Shown in pieces: positions 1-8,330 of a DNA stretch of 64,000 nucleotides. The translations under genes and the position numbers were made by a program. Source of the stretch: Cupriavidus alkaliphilus (lineage in GTDB: Bacteria; Pseudomonadota; Gammaproteobacteria; Burkholderiales; Burkholderiaceae). Location of the stretch: assembly GCF_900094595.1 (NCBI RefSeq), contig NZ_FMAD01000001.1, forward strand, positions 248,001 to 312,000, given 5' to 3'. Position 1 is the first letter of the stretch. Each line of letters starts with the position of its first letter. The notes beneath the pieces were generated by a model that saw only the letters and a program-made list of their open reading frames with translations, searched no databases and was not told where the DNA came from.

Positions 1-253
1 CGCCGCCTTCGCTGGTGGCTTCGACCTGGTAGCCGGGGATTTCCATCAGCAGCACCAGCGCGTCGAGATCGCCGGTCAGCACGACATTGCTGCCGCCACC
101 GAGCACCACCAGGGGCAGGCCTTCAGCGCGCGGGTCGGCAAGGGCCGTGACCAGGTCGGTCTCGCTGCGCACCTGCACCGCAAAGCGTGCGCGCGCATCG
201 AATCCGAATGTATTGTGGCGACGCAGGGGATAGAATTCGTGGAAATCTGCCAT
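1..253 (-). CDS. murB: UDP-N-acetylenolpyruvoylglucosamine reductase MurB, N-terminal part
   Basis: MurB is a cytoplasmic FAD enzyme that reduces UDP-GlcNAc-enolpyruvate to UDP-MurNAc in peptidoglycan synthesis. Reading the minus strand from the ATG at 253 gives about 84 residues before the window edge. They include RRHNTFGFDARA near the N-terminus and the FAD-binding stretch VVLGGGSNVVLTGD around residues 48-61, both typical of MurB. The C-terminal two thirds, with the substrate-binding and catalytic residues, lie outside the window. The gene is divergent from yajQ with about 120 bp between the starts, so promoters for both must sit there. The family assignment rests on the FAD motif and is firm even though the gene is partial. 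Confidence 0.9.
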   Translation of the reverse strand, partial: MADFHEFYPLRRHNTFGFDARARFAVQVRSETDLVTALADPRAEGLPLVVLGGGSNVVLTGDLDALVLLMEIPGYQVEATSEGG

Positions 254-376
254 GCAAGGGAAAGGTGACGCGGCCGCCGCTGGTGTGCGCGACCCGGAAC
301 TGCGAGGTAGGCTGGATTATACGGAAGGCGCCGTGCGCGGCCGGCTTCCGGGCATACGGATCACAAGGAGAATGCA

Positions 377-862
377 ATGCCGTCGTTTGACGTAGTGTGC
401 GAAGCGAACATGGTCGAGGTGAAGAACGCCGTCGAGCAGGCCAACAAGGAAATCTCGACGCGCTTCGATTTCAAGGGCTCCGACGCCCGGGTCGAGCACA
501 AGGAAAACGAACTGACCGCCTTTGCCGACGATGATTTCAAGCTGGACCAGGTCAAGGACGTGCTGATCAGCAAGATGGCCAAGCGCAACGTCGATGTGCG
601 CTTCCTGGATTACGGCAAGACCGAGAAAATCAGCGGCGACAAGGTCAAGCAGGTAATCACCATCAAGAAGGGCGTGACCGGCGACCTGTCCAAGAAGATC
701 GTGCGCATGATCAAGGACAGCAAGCTCAAGGTGCAGGCCAGTATCCAGGGCGACACGGTGCGCGTGTCGGGCACCAAGCGCGACGACCTGCAGAACGTGA
801 TCGCCATGCTGCGCAAGGATGTGTCCGAGGCACCGCTGGACTTCAATAACTTCCGCGACTGA
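377..862 (+). CDS. yajQ: YajQ family nucleotide-binding protein (UPF0234)
   Basis: This 161-residue protein matches the full length of the YajQ family, small cytoplasmic proteins with two ferredoxin-like domains. Some members bind cyclic di-GMP and act as effectors in Xanthomonas; a nucleotide/RNA-binding role has been suggested elsewhere. Visible signatures are [19 protein letters not shown] at the N-terminus, the [11 protein letters not shown] strand, [19 protein letters not shown] in the second half, and a C-terminus ending DFNNFRD. A good ribosome site (AAGGAG, 364-369) lies 7 bases before the ATG, which fixes the start. It stands alone, divergent from murB and convergent with the DUF192 gene. 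The family call is secure; the ligand in this organism is unknown. Confidence 0.95.
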   Translation: MPSFDVVCEANMVEVKNAVEQANKEISTRFDFKGSDARVEHKENELTAFADDDFKLDQVKDVLISKMAKRNVDVRFLDYGKTEKISGDKVKQVITIKKGVTGDLSKKIVRMIKDSKLKVQASIQGDTVRVSGTKRDDLQNVIAMLRKDVSEAPLDFNNFRD

Positions 863-871
863 GCGGCACCC

Positions 872-893
872 GCGCCGGCTCCCTTGCCGGCGC
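872..893. terminator. GC-rich hairpin between convergent yajQ and DUF192 genes
   Basis: An 8-bp perfect stem (GCGCCGGC / GCCGGCGC) with a 6-base loop lies just after the yajQ stop. There is no T-run on either side, so termination by this hairpin alone is uncertain. Confidence 0.3.
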
Positions 894-909
894 CGCGCGC
901 GGCCGCCCA

Positions 910-1362
910 TCAGCGCGGCTGCGGCAATCCTCCGATCTTCGCGCCGGCCTTGATGCCCTTCTGCGCGAACCACCCCCGGTTCATTTCCAGCGCATAGCGG
1001 ATGGCCGCCTTCGGGCAATGGTTGTTTTCGGTACGCGGCGCCATGTCTTCGATATTGACGATAGTGCCGTCGTCGGCGAGAAACGCGATCGACAGCGGCA
1101 GCTCGGTATTGCGCATCCAGAAGCAGTGGCCCGCCTTCTGCTCGAACACGAACAGCATGCCCGCATTGGGCGCCATCGATTTCCGGTACATCAGGCCTTG
1201 CTCGCGCGCCGCGGGCGTGGCCGCGACTTCGGCCTGGATCGCATACATGCCCGCGGTCAGTGGCGCCACCGGCAGTGCGCCTTGGGCGTTGGCAACGCCG
1301 GCCGCCAGTGCGGCGATCACGAAACAGCAGCGTGAGGTCAGGGTCTTCGACAACAGGGGCAT
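910..1362 (-). CDS. DUF192 family exported protein
   Basis: The predicted product is 150 residues from the ATG at 1362. It begins with a hydrophobic signal peptide ending ANA-QG around residue 26, so export to the periplasm is likely. The mature part is a DUF192 domain: it carries the family features REQGLMYRKSMAPNAGMLFVF, HCFWMRNTELPLSIAFLADDG and IVNIEDM. DUF192 proteins are small beta-barrel proteins of unknown biochemical function found in many proteobacteria. Longer upstream extensions in the same frame have no signal peptide and run into the neighbouring gene, so the inner ATG is preferred. It is convergent with yajQ and lies downstream of the small Lys/Ala-rich gene, separated from it by a terminator. 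Confidence 0.8.
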   Translation of the reverse strand: MPLLSKTLTSRCCFVIAALAAGVANAQGALPVAPLTAGMYAIQAEVAATPAAREQGLMYRKSMAPNAGMLFVFEQKAGHCFWMRNTELPLSIAFLADDGTIVNIEDMAPRTENNHCPKAAIRYALEMNRGWFAQKGIKAGAKIGGLPQPR

Positions 1363-1452
1363 GATGGTCAGTCCGGGAAGGCTCGGCGTCGGGCAGCCGC
1401 AAGCATAACGCACGTTGCACCAGTGGCTGAGCATGGTGCAACCGGCACGAAA

Positions 1453-1488
1453 ACAAAAAAGGCAGGCGCCCTGGTGGCGACCTGCCTT
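1453..1488 (-). terminator. Intrinsic terminator of the Lys/Ala-rich gene
   Basis: AAGGCAGG/CCTGCCTT outer stem with an inner CGCC/GGCG stem. On the minus strand it is followed by a run of Ts (complement of AAACAAAAAA). It lies 44 bases after the stop of the small minus-strand gene. Confidence 0.8.
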
Positions 1489-1531
1489 GCTTTTGCTGCG
1501 GGCGCACGGCCCGGCAGTGGTGCCAGCCCTG

Positions 1532-1732
1532 TTATGCGGCCGGGGCCGCGGCAGCAGCGGTTTCCTTCTTCTTGCTGTGCTTCTTGTGGGTAGCCTTCTT
1601 CTTTGCGGTCTTCTTCGGGGCTTCCTTGGTGGCCGCGGCCGCGGGCGTGGCCGGATCGGCAGGCACAGCGGCCTGGGCGAAGGCGCCGGTGGCGAACAGG
1701 CCGACAACCAGTGCAGCGATCAGTTTTTTCAT
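1532..1732 (-). CDS. Small exported Lys/Ala-rich protein, unknown function
   Basis: The product is 66 residues. It starts MKKLIAALVVGLFATGAFAQ, a clear Sec signal peptide likely cleaved after about residue 19. The mature part is low-complexity: Ala/Pro/Thr first, then blocks of Lys such as KKTAKKKATHKKHSKKKE, ending in Ala. Composition resembles acid-shock (Asr-like) or PsiF-like periplasmic basic peptides, but low complexity makes homology unreliable and I do not assign a name. Signal peptide, own terminator downstream and an upstream region free of other genes argue that it is a real monocistronic gene. A histone-H1-like nucleoid protein is unlikely because of the signal peptide. Confidence 0.7.
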   Translation of the reverse strand: MKKLIAALVVGLFATGAFAQAAVPADPATPAAAATKEAPKKTAKKKATHKKHSKKKETAAAAAPAA

Positions 1733-1839
1733 GGCGTATTACCTCGAAGGATAAAAGCAGTCGGGAAAGTGGTGACGCGTGGTTGGACGTGTCCCCGACA
1801 AGAACGAGGCCGCTGTTGGCAGCGTTGACGGTCGATTTG

Positions 1840-2502
1840 TTAGCTTTTGTAACGTAAGCGCCGCTTGGCGCCGTTCGCCTGTCTGGTCTTGGAGACATGA
1901 GTGCGTGGCGCCGGGACAGGGCGCGCCGCTGGCGATATCAGCGCAAGGCCCGAGTCGGCGAGCGGCACCTCGCAGCATTGGCCGGGGGCAAGGCCGAGCG
2001 CGCGCAGGTCGAGCGCGCCGATTGCCACCCGGACCAGCCGCAGCGTCGGAAACCCCACCGCCGCCGTCATGCGCCGCACCTGCCGGTTCTTGCCTTCCCG
2101 GATCTTCAGCTCCAGCCACGTCGTCGGGATGGCGGCGCGAAAGCGCACCGGCGGGTGGCGCGGCCACAGCCAGCCGGGGGGTTCGATAGCGCGTACCGTC
2201 GCCGGCCGGGTCACGAAATCGCCAAGATCGACGCCGGCGCGCAAGCGGGCGAGGGCGTCCGCGTCGGGAATGCCTTCGACCTGCGCCAGATAGGTCTTTT
2301 CGAGCTTGTGGCGCGGGTCGGCGATGCGCGCCTGCAGCGCGCCATCGTCAGTCAGAAGCAGCAGGCCCTCGCTGTCGGCATCGAGCCGGCCGGCCGGATA
2401 GACGCCGGGCACCGACACGCACGACGCCAGCGTCGGCCGCGTCGGGTGTTCCGAGAACTGGCTCATGGTGCCAAACGGCTTGTTCAGGGCAATCAGGGTC
2501 AT
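1840..2502 (-). CDS. rluE: 23S rRNA pseudouridine synthase, RluE/RsuA family
   Basis: This 220-residue protein isomerises uridine in rRNA to pseudouridine. It starts MTLIALNKPFGTMSQF, has the catalytic loop PAGRLDADSEGLLLLTDDG (catalytic Asp in GRLDADSEG, about residue 41), and KLEKTYLAQVEG and GKNRQVRRMTAAVG further on. All are RsuA-type signatures. There is no N-terminal S4 domain, and the short length fits RluE, which modifies 23S rRNA near position 2457, better than RsuA or RluB. A TTG three codons upstream is an alternative start; the ATG at 2502 is preferred. The C-terminus is rich in basic residues. It is divergent from icd. Confidence 0.82.
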   Translation of the reverse strand: MTLIALNKPFGTMSQFSEHPTRPTLASCVSVPGVYPAGRLDADSEGLLLLTDDGALQARIADPRHKLEKTYLAQVEGIPDADALARLRAGVDLGDFVTRPATVRAIEPPGWLWPRHPPVRFRAAIPTTWLELKIREGKNRQVRRMTAAVGFPTLRLVRVAIGALDLRALGLAPGQCCEVPLADSGLALISPAARPVPAPRTHVSKTRQANGAKRRLRYKS

Positions 2503-2571
2503 GGGGCGCAAGTATGCCGCAGCGGCGCGTGTGCAGGTCGGTCAGGCCGGCCGGCTCGGGGTCCGGCCCGA

Positions 2572-2601
2572 TTGGCGGATGATGAAAAATTGCTGCATAA
2601 T
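2572..2601 (+). promoter_or_regulatory. Candidate sigma70 promoter of icd
   Basis: TTGGCG (2572-2577) and CATAAT (2596-2601) are separated by 18 bases, in the AT-rich patch before icd. An overlapping TATAAA (2601-2606) is an alternative -10. Predicted start near 2608, leaving a leader of about 170 bases. Confidence 0.4.
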
Positions 2602-2617
2602 ATAAAATTAGTCTTGT

Positions 2618-2631
2618 GTCTTATATAAGAC
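2618..2631. promoter_or_regulatory. Perfect 14-bp palindrome, candidate operator of icd
   Basis: GTCTTATATAAGAC is a perfect inverted repeat in an otherwise GC-rich context, and a partial copy (GTCTTGT) starts at 2611. It lies just downstream of the candidate promoter, a classical repressor position. Palindromes of this ATAAGAC type have, as far as I recall, been linked to GntR-type control of TCA-cycle genes in betaproteobacteria; I could not verify that here. Confidence 0.6.
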
Positions 2632-2780
2632 TGAAGCCGACCAGGCATGGCGCCGGCATGATGCATGGCAGTATGGGCGGGGCATCCAGGCCCGCTACAA
2701 TGCACAGCGCCATCTTCCCGAATCTCGCCGTCCGGCCACGAACCGGCGGCAGTCACAACCGTTCCGTAACTGGAGACGTC

Positions 2781-4031
2781 ATGTACCAACACATCAAGGT
2801 TCCGGCAGGCGAAAAGATCACGGTCAACCAGGACTTTTCGCTCAATGTCCCGGACAACCCGATCATTCCTTATATCGAAGGCGACGGTACGGGCCTCGAT
2901 ATCACCCCGGTGATGATCAAGGTGGTCGACGCGGCCGTGGCCAAGGCCTACGGCGGCAAGCGCAAGATCGCCTGGATGGAGATCTACGCCGGCGAGAAGT
3001 CGACCAAGGTCTACGGCCCGGACGTGTGGCTGCCGGATGAAACCCTGGACGTGCTGAAGGAATACGTGGTGTCGATCAAGGGGCCGCTGACCACGCCGGT
3101 CGGCGGCGGCATCCGCTCGCTCAACGTGGCGCTGCGCCAGCAGCTGGACCTCTATGTCTGCCTGCGCCCGGTACGCTACTTCAAGGGCGTGCCCTCGCCG
3201 GTGCGCGAGCCGGAAAAGACGGATATGGTGATTTTCCGCGAGAACTCGGAAGACATCTACGCCGGCATCGAATGGGCGGCAGAAAGCGACCAGGCCAAGA
3301 AACTGATCGCCTTCCTGCAGAACGAGATGGGCGTGAAGAAGATCCGCTTCCCCGCTACCTCGGGCATCGGCGTCAAGCCGGTGTCGCGCGAGGGTACCGA
3401 GCGGCTGGTGCGCAAGGCGATCCAGTATGCGATCGACAACGACAAGCCGTCGGTGACGCTGGTGCACAAGGGCAACATCATGAAGTTCACCGAAGGTGGC
3501 TTCCGCGACTGGGGCTACGAGCTGGCACAGAAGGAGTTCGGTGCCGAGCTGGTCGACGGTGGCCCGTGGTGCAAGTTCAAGAACCCGAAGACCGGCAAGG
3601 ACATCGTGGTCAAGGATGCCATCGCCGACGCCTTCCTGCAGCAGATCCTGCTGCGCCCGGCCGAATACTCGGTGATCGCCACGCTGAACCTGAACGGCGA
3701 CTACGTCTCTGACGCGCTGGCGGCGCAGGTCGGCGGCATCGGCATCGCGCCGGGCGCCAACATGTCGGACTCGGTGGCGATGTTCGAGGCCACCCACGGC
3801 ACCGCGCCGAAGTACGCCGGCAAGGATTACGTCAATCCGGGCTCGGAAATCCTGTCGGCGGAAATGATGCTGCGCCACATGGGCTGGACCGAGGCCGCCG
3901 ACCTGATCATCGCGTCGATGGAGAAGTCGATCCTGTCCAAAAAGGTCACCTACGATTTTGCGCGCCTGCTGGAAGGCGCGACGCAGGTATCGTGCTCGGG
4001 CTTCGGGCAGGTGATGATCGAGAATATGTAA
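2781..4031 (+). CDS. icd: NADP-dependent isocitrate dehydrogenase
   Basis: Icd oxidatively decarboxylates isocitrate to 2-oxoglutarate in the TCA cycle, producing NADPH. The 416-residue product has exactly the length of E. coli Icd. It shows the N-terminal [18 protein letters not shown] nucleotide/metal region, the substrate loop with [20 protein letters not shown], the motif [35 protein letters not shown], and the metal-binding [19 protein letters not shown] followed by [20 protein letters not shown], where the NADP-specific residues sit. The ATG at 2781 follows CTGGAGA and gives the family N-terminus [13 protein letters not shown]; the reading frame stays open upstream but that extension is not conserved. 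The gene is monocistronic, with an operator-like palindrome upstream and a strong terminator downstream. Confidence 0.97.
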   Translation: MYQHIKVPAGEKITVNQDFSLNVPDNPIIPYIEGDGTGLDITPVMIKVVDAAVAKAYGGKRKIAWMEIYAGEKSTKVYGPDVWLPDETLDVLKEYVVSIKGPLTTPVGGGIRSLNVALRQQLDLYVCLRPVRYFKGVPSPVREPEKTDMVIFRENSEDIYAGIEWAAESDQAKKLIAFLQNEMGVKKIRFPATSGIGVKPVSREGTERLVRKAIQYAIDNDKPSVTLVHKGNIMKFTEGGFRDWGYELAQKEFGAELVDGGPWCKFKNPKTGKDIVVKDAIADAFLQQILLRPAEYSVIATLNLNGDYVSDALAAQVGGIGIAPGANMSDSVAMFEATHGTAPKYAGKDYVNPGSEILSAEMMLRHMGWTEAADLIIASMEKSILSKKVTYDFARLLEGATQVSCSGFGQVMIENM

Positions 4032-4070
4032 GCACAGACTCCCGCCAGGGCGGGCGAACTGCCGACAAGA

Positions 4071-4106
4071 ACCCCGGTATCGGATACCCCGTACCGGGGT
4101 TTTTTC
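4071..4106 (+). terminator. Intrinsic terminator of icd
   Basis: ACCCCGGTA (4071-4079) pairs perfectly with TACCGGGGT (4092-4100), followed by a T-run. Confidence 0.9.
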
Positions 4107-4173
4107 TTGCCGGCTGACGCGGCGTTGGCTAGAACTTCTGGACTGACGGGCATACGGCCCGGGGGAGACTGGC

Positions 4174-4635
4174 ATGGACGATCCCTTCCGCCGCACCGCG
4201 TTCGGCGCGGCACTGTTCTACAAGGATCCGCTGGCGGCGCTGGACTGGCTGGAGCGGGCGTTCGGCTTCGAGCGCGTCATGGTGATCCGCGACCAGCAAG
4301 GGCAGCTGGTGCATTCCGAAATGCGTTTCGGCGACAGCTACCTGATGGTGGGCAGCGAATGGGCCGACTTTACCGCCAGCCCGGCGTCGATCGGGGACAA
4401 GAATACCCAGACCGTGCACGTGCATCTGCCCGACGGGCTCGACCAGCATTGCGAGCGGGCCCGGGCCGCCGGGGCCGTGATCCTGCGCGAGCCGCAGGAC
4501 GAGTTCTATGGTGACCGCACCTACACCGCCCGCGATGCCGAGGGCCATGTCTGGACCTTCGGCCAGACTGTGCGCAAGGTAACCAAGGAGGAGGCCGAAC
4601 AGGCCAGCGGCCTGAAGATCGACGGCTGGACCTGA
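4174..4635 (+). CDS. VOC-superfamily protein, PhnB-like glyoxalase fold
   Basis: The 153-residue product has the vicinal-oxygen-chelate fold pattern: FKDPLAALDWLERAFGFERV at the N-terminus, a central strand with SEMRFGDSYLMVG, then the second half VHVHLPDGLDQHCERARAAGA and QDEFYGDRTYTARDAEGHVWTFGQ, typical of PhnB/glyoxalase-like proteins. VOC proteins include isomerases, dioxygenases and antibiotic-binding proteins; the substrate cannot be read from sequence. The start is supported by GGGGGAGA (4161-4168) just upstream. It is monocistronic, between icd and the convergent cold-shock gene, and has its own hairpin terminator. The C-terminal HVWTFGQTVRKVT suggests a dimeric PhnB-like protein rather than glyoxalase I. 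Confidence 0.85.
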   Translation: MDDPFRRTAFGAALFYKDPLAALDWLERAFGFERVMVIRDQQGQLVHSEMRFGDSYLMVGSEWADFTASPASIGDKNTQTVHVHLPDGLDQHCERARAAGAVILREPQDEFYGDRTYTARDAEGHVWTFGQTVRKVTKEEAEQASGLKIDGWT

Positions 4636-4680
4636 ACCGGCGCGAGCGGGCGCTGCAAGGAAGGCCGGCTCAAAAACCAG

Positions 4681-4705
4681 AAAGCCCGGCGCCAGGCCGG
4701 GCTTT
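4681..4705. terminator. Bidirectional hairpin terminator between VOC gene and cspA
   Basis: AAAGCCCGGC/GCCGGGCTTT, a 10-bp stem with 5-base loop. There is a short T-run on the plus strand and CTGGTTTTT on the minus strand, so it can serve both convergent genes. Confidence 0.7.
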
Positions 4706-4867
4706 CGATCGGGTGTGCGTGTCGCTGATGCGAGCCGGTGCCCGCCGCGCCGCCCCTGGCGGCCAGCGGGGGCGCTGGCATCGGTCCCGTCCCGGGGGTT
4801 TGCATCCCCCACACCCTGGTTGACCGCTCCGGTGGCTCTGCGGCCGGGGATGCGGTCGCGGCGCGCT

Positions 4868-5074
4868 TTAGCTGGCGTCCTGGATATTGGTGGCCTGCTT
4901 GCCCTTCGGGCCCTGGACCACCTCGAACGAGACGCGCTGGCCTTCCTTCAGCGTCTTGAAGCCCGCCATCTGGATAGCCGAAAAGTGCGCAAACAGTTCT
5001 TCTTCGCCCTCGTCCGGCTTGATGAACCCGAATCCCTTGGCGTCATTGAACCATTTGACGATACCGCTTGCCAT
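4868..5074 (-). CDS. cspA: Cold-shock domain protein (CspA family)
   Basis: The 68-residue protein is a single cold-shock domain, an OB-fold that binds single-stranded RNA and DNA and melts mRNA structure. Both RNA-binding motifs are visible: RNP1 as KGFGFIKPD and RNP2-like LFAHFSAIQ. The start [11 protein letters not shown] is the usual one and follows a strong GGGGGAG site; an in-frame ATG four codons upstream lies in that ribosome site and is rejected. About 500 bp free of genes lies upstream, so a long 5' leader, common in cold-shock genes, is possible. Whether this copy is cold-induced or constitutive cannot be told. Confidence 0.95.
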   Translation of the reverse strand: MASGIVKWFNDAKGFGFIKPDEGEEELFAHFSAIQMAGFKTLKEGQRVSFEVVQGPKGKQATNIQDAS

Positions 5075-5551
5075 ATACTCCCCCAACGAAATAGCAGATT
5101 TTCAAGCGGGGAAGCTTGCCAGCCAGACGGCACGGACTGCGGCGCCATGGCTGGCCGCGTGCTGAAATGCGGCCGGCGATGACGCGCGGCGAGGTGTGCT
5201 ATCGCGAGGTGGCCAGTCTGATTGCTGACTCGCCGCCGCGGGCCGTGGGCCTCCCTGCTCACGGATCACCCGCCTTGGCTGTTGCTTTGGCTCGTGGCCT
5301 TCGGTGGGTGTGCGACCGATTTTTCTGGCAAAGCCGGAGACTGTCAAGCTGGCGGATTCCCCACTGCCAGAAGGGTGTGGCAGGAACAGGACGGCGCCTG
5401 ATGTTACCGTTGCCATGAATCGGCGGCCGCCGGCCCGGCTTTTCGGACGGTGCGGCGACGTGCCTTGCAAGGCCTTCGGCGGAACTATCCGCTTCCATTT
5501 ACCCCGGAAAACCGGTGGCCGGACTCTTGAATCCACCGCCTTTTCCCCAAA
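5075..5551. other. Intergenic region between divergent cspA and clpS, no gene seen
   Basis: This stretch of nearly 480 bases holds only short open frames without family signatures or convincing ribosome sites. It must contain the cspA promoter and leader (minus strand). I see no tRNA, terminator or repeat in it. Confidence 0.6.
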
Positions 5552-5579
5552 TTGCAGAGTTGCGAGTAAGGGTTAGAAT
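5552..5579 (+). promoter_or_regulatory. Candidate clpS promoter with start point at the ATG
   Basis: TTGCAG (5552-5557), 16-base spacer, TAGAAT (5574-5579). Only 6 bases separate the -10 element from the clpS ATG, and no ribosome site is positioned for it, so the transcript may be leaderless. Confidence 0.5.
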
Positions 5580-5585
5580 AAAGCC

Positions 5586-5912
5586 ATGGCTACACGGCTT
5601 GCGAATGTCCCACAACGCGAAGCGGGCACCATCCTGGAGCGCAAAGAGCAGGCGCTGAAACCGCCTGCCATGTTCAAGGTGGTGCTGCTGAACGACGACT
5701 ACACTCCGATGGAGTTTGTCGTGATGATCCTGCAGCAGTATTTCAGCAGGGACCGGGAAACGGCGACGCAGATCATGCTGACCGTGCACCGGGAAGGTAA
5801 GGGCGTCTGTGGTATCTACACCAGGGATATCGCGGCGACTAAGGTCGAGCTGGTGTCAACGCACGCGCGGCAGGCGGGGCACCCCCTGCAGTGCGTGATG
5901 GAGGAAGCATGA
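5586..5912 (+). CDS. clpS: ATP-dependent Clp protease adaptor ClpS
   Basis: ClpS delivers N-end-rule substrates to ClpAP by binding the ClpA N-domain. The 108-residue product has a flexible N-terminal tail followed by the ClpS core. The core shows [20 protein letters not shown], with the residues that line the N-degron pocket, then [20 protein letters not shown] and a C-terminal [16 protein letters not shown]. The stop overlaps the clpA start (ATGA at 5909-5912), the usual coupling of adaptor and unfoldase. The ATG is close behind a -10-like hexamer and lacks a clear ribosome site, so leaderless translation is possible. Confidence 0.96.
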   Translation: MATRLANVPQREAGTILERKEQALKPPAMFKVVLLNDDYTPMEFVVMILQQYFSRDRETATQIMLTVHREGKGVCGIYTRDIAATKVELVSTHARQAGHPLQCVMEEA

Positions 5913-8203
5913 TTGCGCAAGAATTGGAAGTGAGCCTGCATATGGCTTTTGTCGAAGCCAGGCAGGCACGCCACGAGTTCATTACCGTGGAGCACCTGCT
6001 GCTGGCATTGCTCGACAATCCCACGGCAGCTGAAGTCTTGCGCGCCTGCGCGGCCAATATCGAGGACCTGCGCACCAGCCTTAAGAACTTCATCGCGGAC
6101 AACACGCCGGTGGTACCGGGTACCGACGAGGTCGATACCCAGCCCACGCTGGGTTTCCAGCGCGTGATCCAGCGCGCCATCATGCACGTCCAGTCGACTT
6201 CCAACGGCAAGAAGGAAGTGACCGGCGCCAACGTGCTGGTCGCGATTTTCGGCGAGAAGGATTCGCACGCCGTCTATTACCTGCAGCAGCAGGGCGTGAC
6301 GCGCCTGGACGTGGTCAATTTCATCAGCCACGGCATCCGCAAGGACCAGTCCGAGCCGGCCAAGCATGGCGAGGCGGCCGGCGAGGGCGAGGGCGGCGAC
6401 GGCAAGGAAAGCCCGCTCGAGCAATACACCCAGAACCTGAACGCGCTGGCCAAGGCCGGCAAGATCGATCCGCTGATCGGCCGCGAGAGCGAAGTCGAGC
6501 GCGTGGTCCAGGTGCTGTGCCGCCGGCGCAAGAACAACCCACTGCTGGTGGGCGAGGCCGGCGTCGGCAAGACCGCGATTGCGGAAGGCCTGGCGTGGCG
6601 CATCACCAAGAACGAGGTGCCGGATATCCTGGAAAAGGCCACCGTCTACTCGCTCGACATGGGCGCGCTGCTGGCCGGTACCAAGTACCGCGGCGATTTC
6701 GAGCAGCGCCTGAAGGGCGTGCTCAAGTCGCTCAAGGACAATCCCAACGCGATCCTGTTCATCGACGAGATCCACACGCTGATCGGCGCGGGCGCCGCCT
6801 CGGGCGGGACGCTGGACGCCAGCAACCTGCTCAAGCCGGCGCTGTCGTCGGGCCAGCTCAAGTGCATCGGTGCGACCACCTTCACCGAATACCGCGGCAT
6901 CTTCGAGAAGGACGCGGCGCTGTCGCGGCGCTTCCAGAAGATCGACGTGGTCGAGCCGTCGGTGGACCAGACCGTGCAGATCCTGCGCGGGCTGAAGTCG
7001 CGCTTCGAGGAGCACCATGGCGTCAAGTACGCGTCGTCGGCGCTGACCGCCGCGGCCGAGCTGTCGGCGCGCTTCATCACCGACCGCCACCTGCCGGACA
7101 AGGCCATCGACGTGATCGACGAAGCCGGCGCGGCGCAGCGCATCCTGCCGAAGTCCAAGCAGAAGAAGACCATCGGCAAGGGCGAGATCGAGGACATCGT
7201 CTCGCGCATCGCGCGCATCCCGCCGCAGAGCGTGAACCAGGACGACCGCAGCAAGCTGCAGACGCTGGAGCGCGACCTGAAGTCGGTGGTGTTCGGCCAG
7301 GATCCGGCGATCGAGGCGCTGGCGTCGGCGATCAAGATGTCGCGCGCGGGCCTGGGCAAGACCGACAAGCCGATCGGCTCGTTCCTGTTCTCGGGCCCCA
7401 CCGGCGTGGGCAAGACCGAGGTCGCCAAGCAGCTGGCCTTCATCATGGGCATCGAGCTGCTGCGCTTCGACATGTCCGAATACATGGAACGCCATGCGGT
7501 GAGCCGCCTGATCGGCGCGCCGCCGGGATACGTCGGCTTTGACCAGGGCGGCCTGCTGACCGAGGCCGTCACCAAGAAGCCGCACTGCGTGCTGCTGCTG
7601 GACGAAATCGAGAAGGCGCATCCGGATATCTTCAATATCCTGCTGCAGGTGATGGACCATGGTTCGCTGACCGACAACAACGGCCGGCGCGCCGACTTCC
7701 GCAACGTGATCATCATCATGACCACCAATGCGGGAGCGGAGACCATGAACCGCGCCACCATCGGCTTCACCAGCTCGCGCGAGCAGGGCGACGAGATGGC
7801 CGACATCAAGCGCATGTTCACGCCGGAGTTCCGCAACCGGCTGGATGCCACCATCAGCTTCCGCTCGCTCGATGAGGAAATCATCCTGCGCGTGGTCGAC
7901 AAGTTCCTGATGCAGCTGGAAGAGCAGCTGCACGAGAAGAAGGTGGAAGCCAGCTTCAGCGAGAAGCTGCGCAAGTTCCTGGCGCACAAGGGTTTCGATC
8001 CGCTGATGGGTGCGCGTCCGATGCAGCGCCTGATCCAGGACATGATCCGCAAGGCGCTGGCCGACGAGCTGTTGTTCGGCCGCCTGGTCTCCGGCGGCAA
8101 GGTGGTGGTGGATCTGGACGAACAGGACCAGATCAAGCTCGATTTCTCCGAGATCGAGCCCGAACCGCCCGAGGCGCCCGAGGAACAGCGCGCAGAAGCC
8201 TGA
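5909..8203 (+). CDS. clpA: ATP-dependent Clp protease ATP-binding subunit ClpA
   Basis: ClpA is the AAA+ unfoldase that feeds substrates, including those brought by ClpS, into ClpP. The 764-residue product has the Clp N-domain repeats (about residues 1-145, [14 protein letters not shown]...), a linker rich in Gly/Glu, then two AAA+ modules. D1 has Walker [14 protein letters not shown] near residue 214 and Walker [12 protein letters not shown]2 has [13 protein letters not shown] near 495, Walker [12 protein letters not shown] and arginine-finger region FRNRLDATI. The [25 protein letters not shown]-terminal motif and a ClpP-docking region are present. The ATG at 5909 overlaps the clpS stop. It has a strong terminator downstream, so clpSA is a two-gene operon. 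Confidence 0.97.
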   Translation: MIAQELEVSLHMAFVEARQARHEFITVEHLLLALLDNPTAAEVLRACAANIEDLRTSLKNFIADNTPVVPGTDEVDTQPTLGFQRVIQRAIMHVQSTSNGKKEVTGANVLVAIFGEKDSHAVYYLQQQGVTRLDVVNFISHGIRKDQSEPAKHGEAAGEGEGGDGKESPLEQYTQNLNALAKAGKIDPLIGRESEVERVVQVLCRRRKNNPLLVGEAGVGKTAIAEGLAWRITKNEVPDILEKATVYSLDMGALLAGTKYRGDFEQRLKGVLKSLKDNPNAILFIDEIHTLIGAGAASGGTLDASNLLKPALSSGQLKCIGATTFTEYRGIFEKDAALSRRFQKIDVVEPSVDQTVQILRGLKSRFEEHHGVKYASSALTAAAELSARFITDRHLPDKAIDVIDEAGAAQRILPKSKQKKTIGKGEIEDIVSRIARIPPQSVNQDDRSKLQTLERDLKSVVFGQDPAIEALASAIKMSRAGLGKTDKPIGSFLFSGPTGVGKTEVAKQLAFIMGIELLRFDMSEYMERHAVSRLIGAPPGYVGFDQGGLLTEAVTKKPHCVLLLDEIEKAHPDIFNILLQVMDHGSLTDNNGRRADFRNVIIIMTTNAGAETMNRATIGFTSSREQGDEMADIKRMFTPEFRNRLDATISFRSLDEEIILRVVDKFLMQLEEQLHEKKVEASFSEKLRKFLAHKGFDPLMGARPMQRLIQDMIRKALADELLFGRLVSGGKVVVDLDEQDQIKLDFSEIEPEPPEAPEEQRAEA

Positions 8204-8254
8204 GCGATATTCGGCCGCGTTGCCAGCACCGCGGTCGATCATCGGGCAAAATAG

Positions 8255-8287
8255 CAGGGCGGCCACACTGGCCGCCCTGTTTTTTTT
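8255..8287 (+). terminator. Intrinsic terminator of clpSA
   Basis: CAGGGCGGCC/GGCCGCCCTG, a 10-bp stem with 5-base loop, followed by eight Ts. Confidence 0.93.
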
Positions 8288-8330
8288 CCTGCCGCCCCAC
8301 GCCTCCAGCGCCCCGAAACCGAACGACCCG

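Noticed and set aside
4738-4867. Possible small gene between the VOC gene and cspA
   Set aside because: Short open frames there lack ribosome sites and family signatures, and a terminator hairpin lies just upstream.
8220-8330. A TTG-started N-terminal extension of the Bug protein
   Set aside because: It would include the clpA terminator hairpin and no export signal; the ATG at 8331 gives a normal signal peptide.
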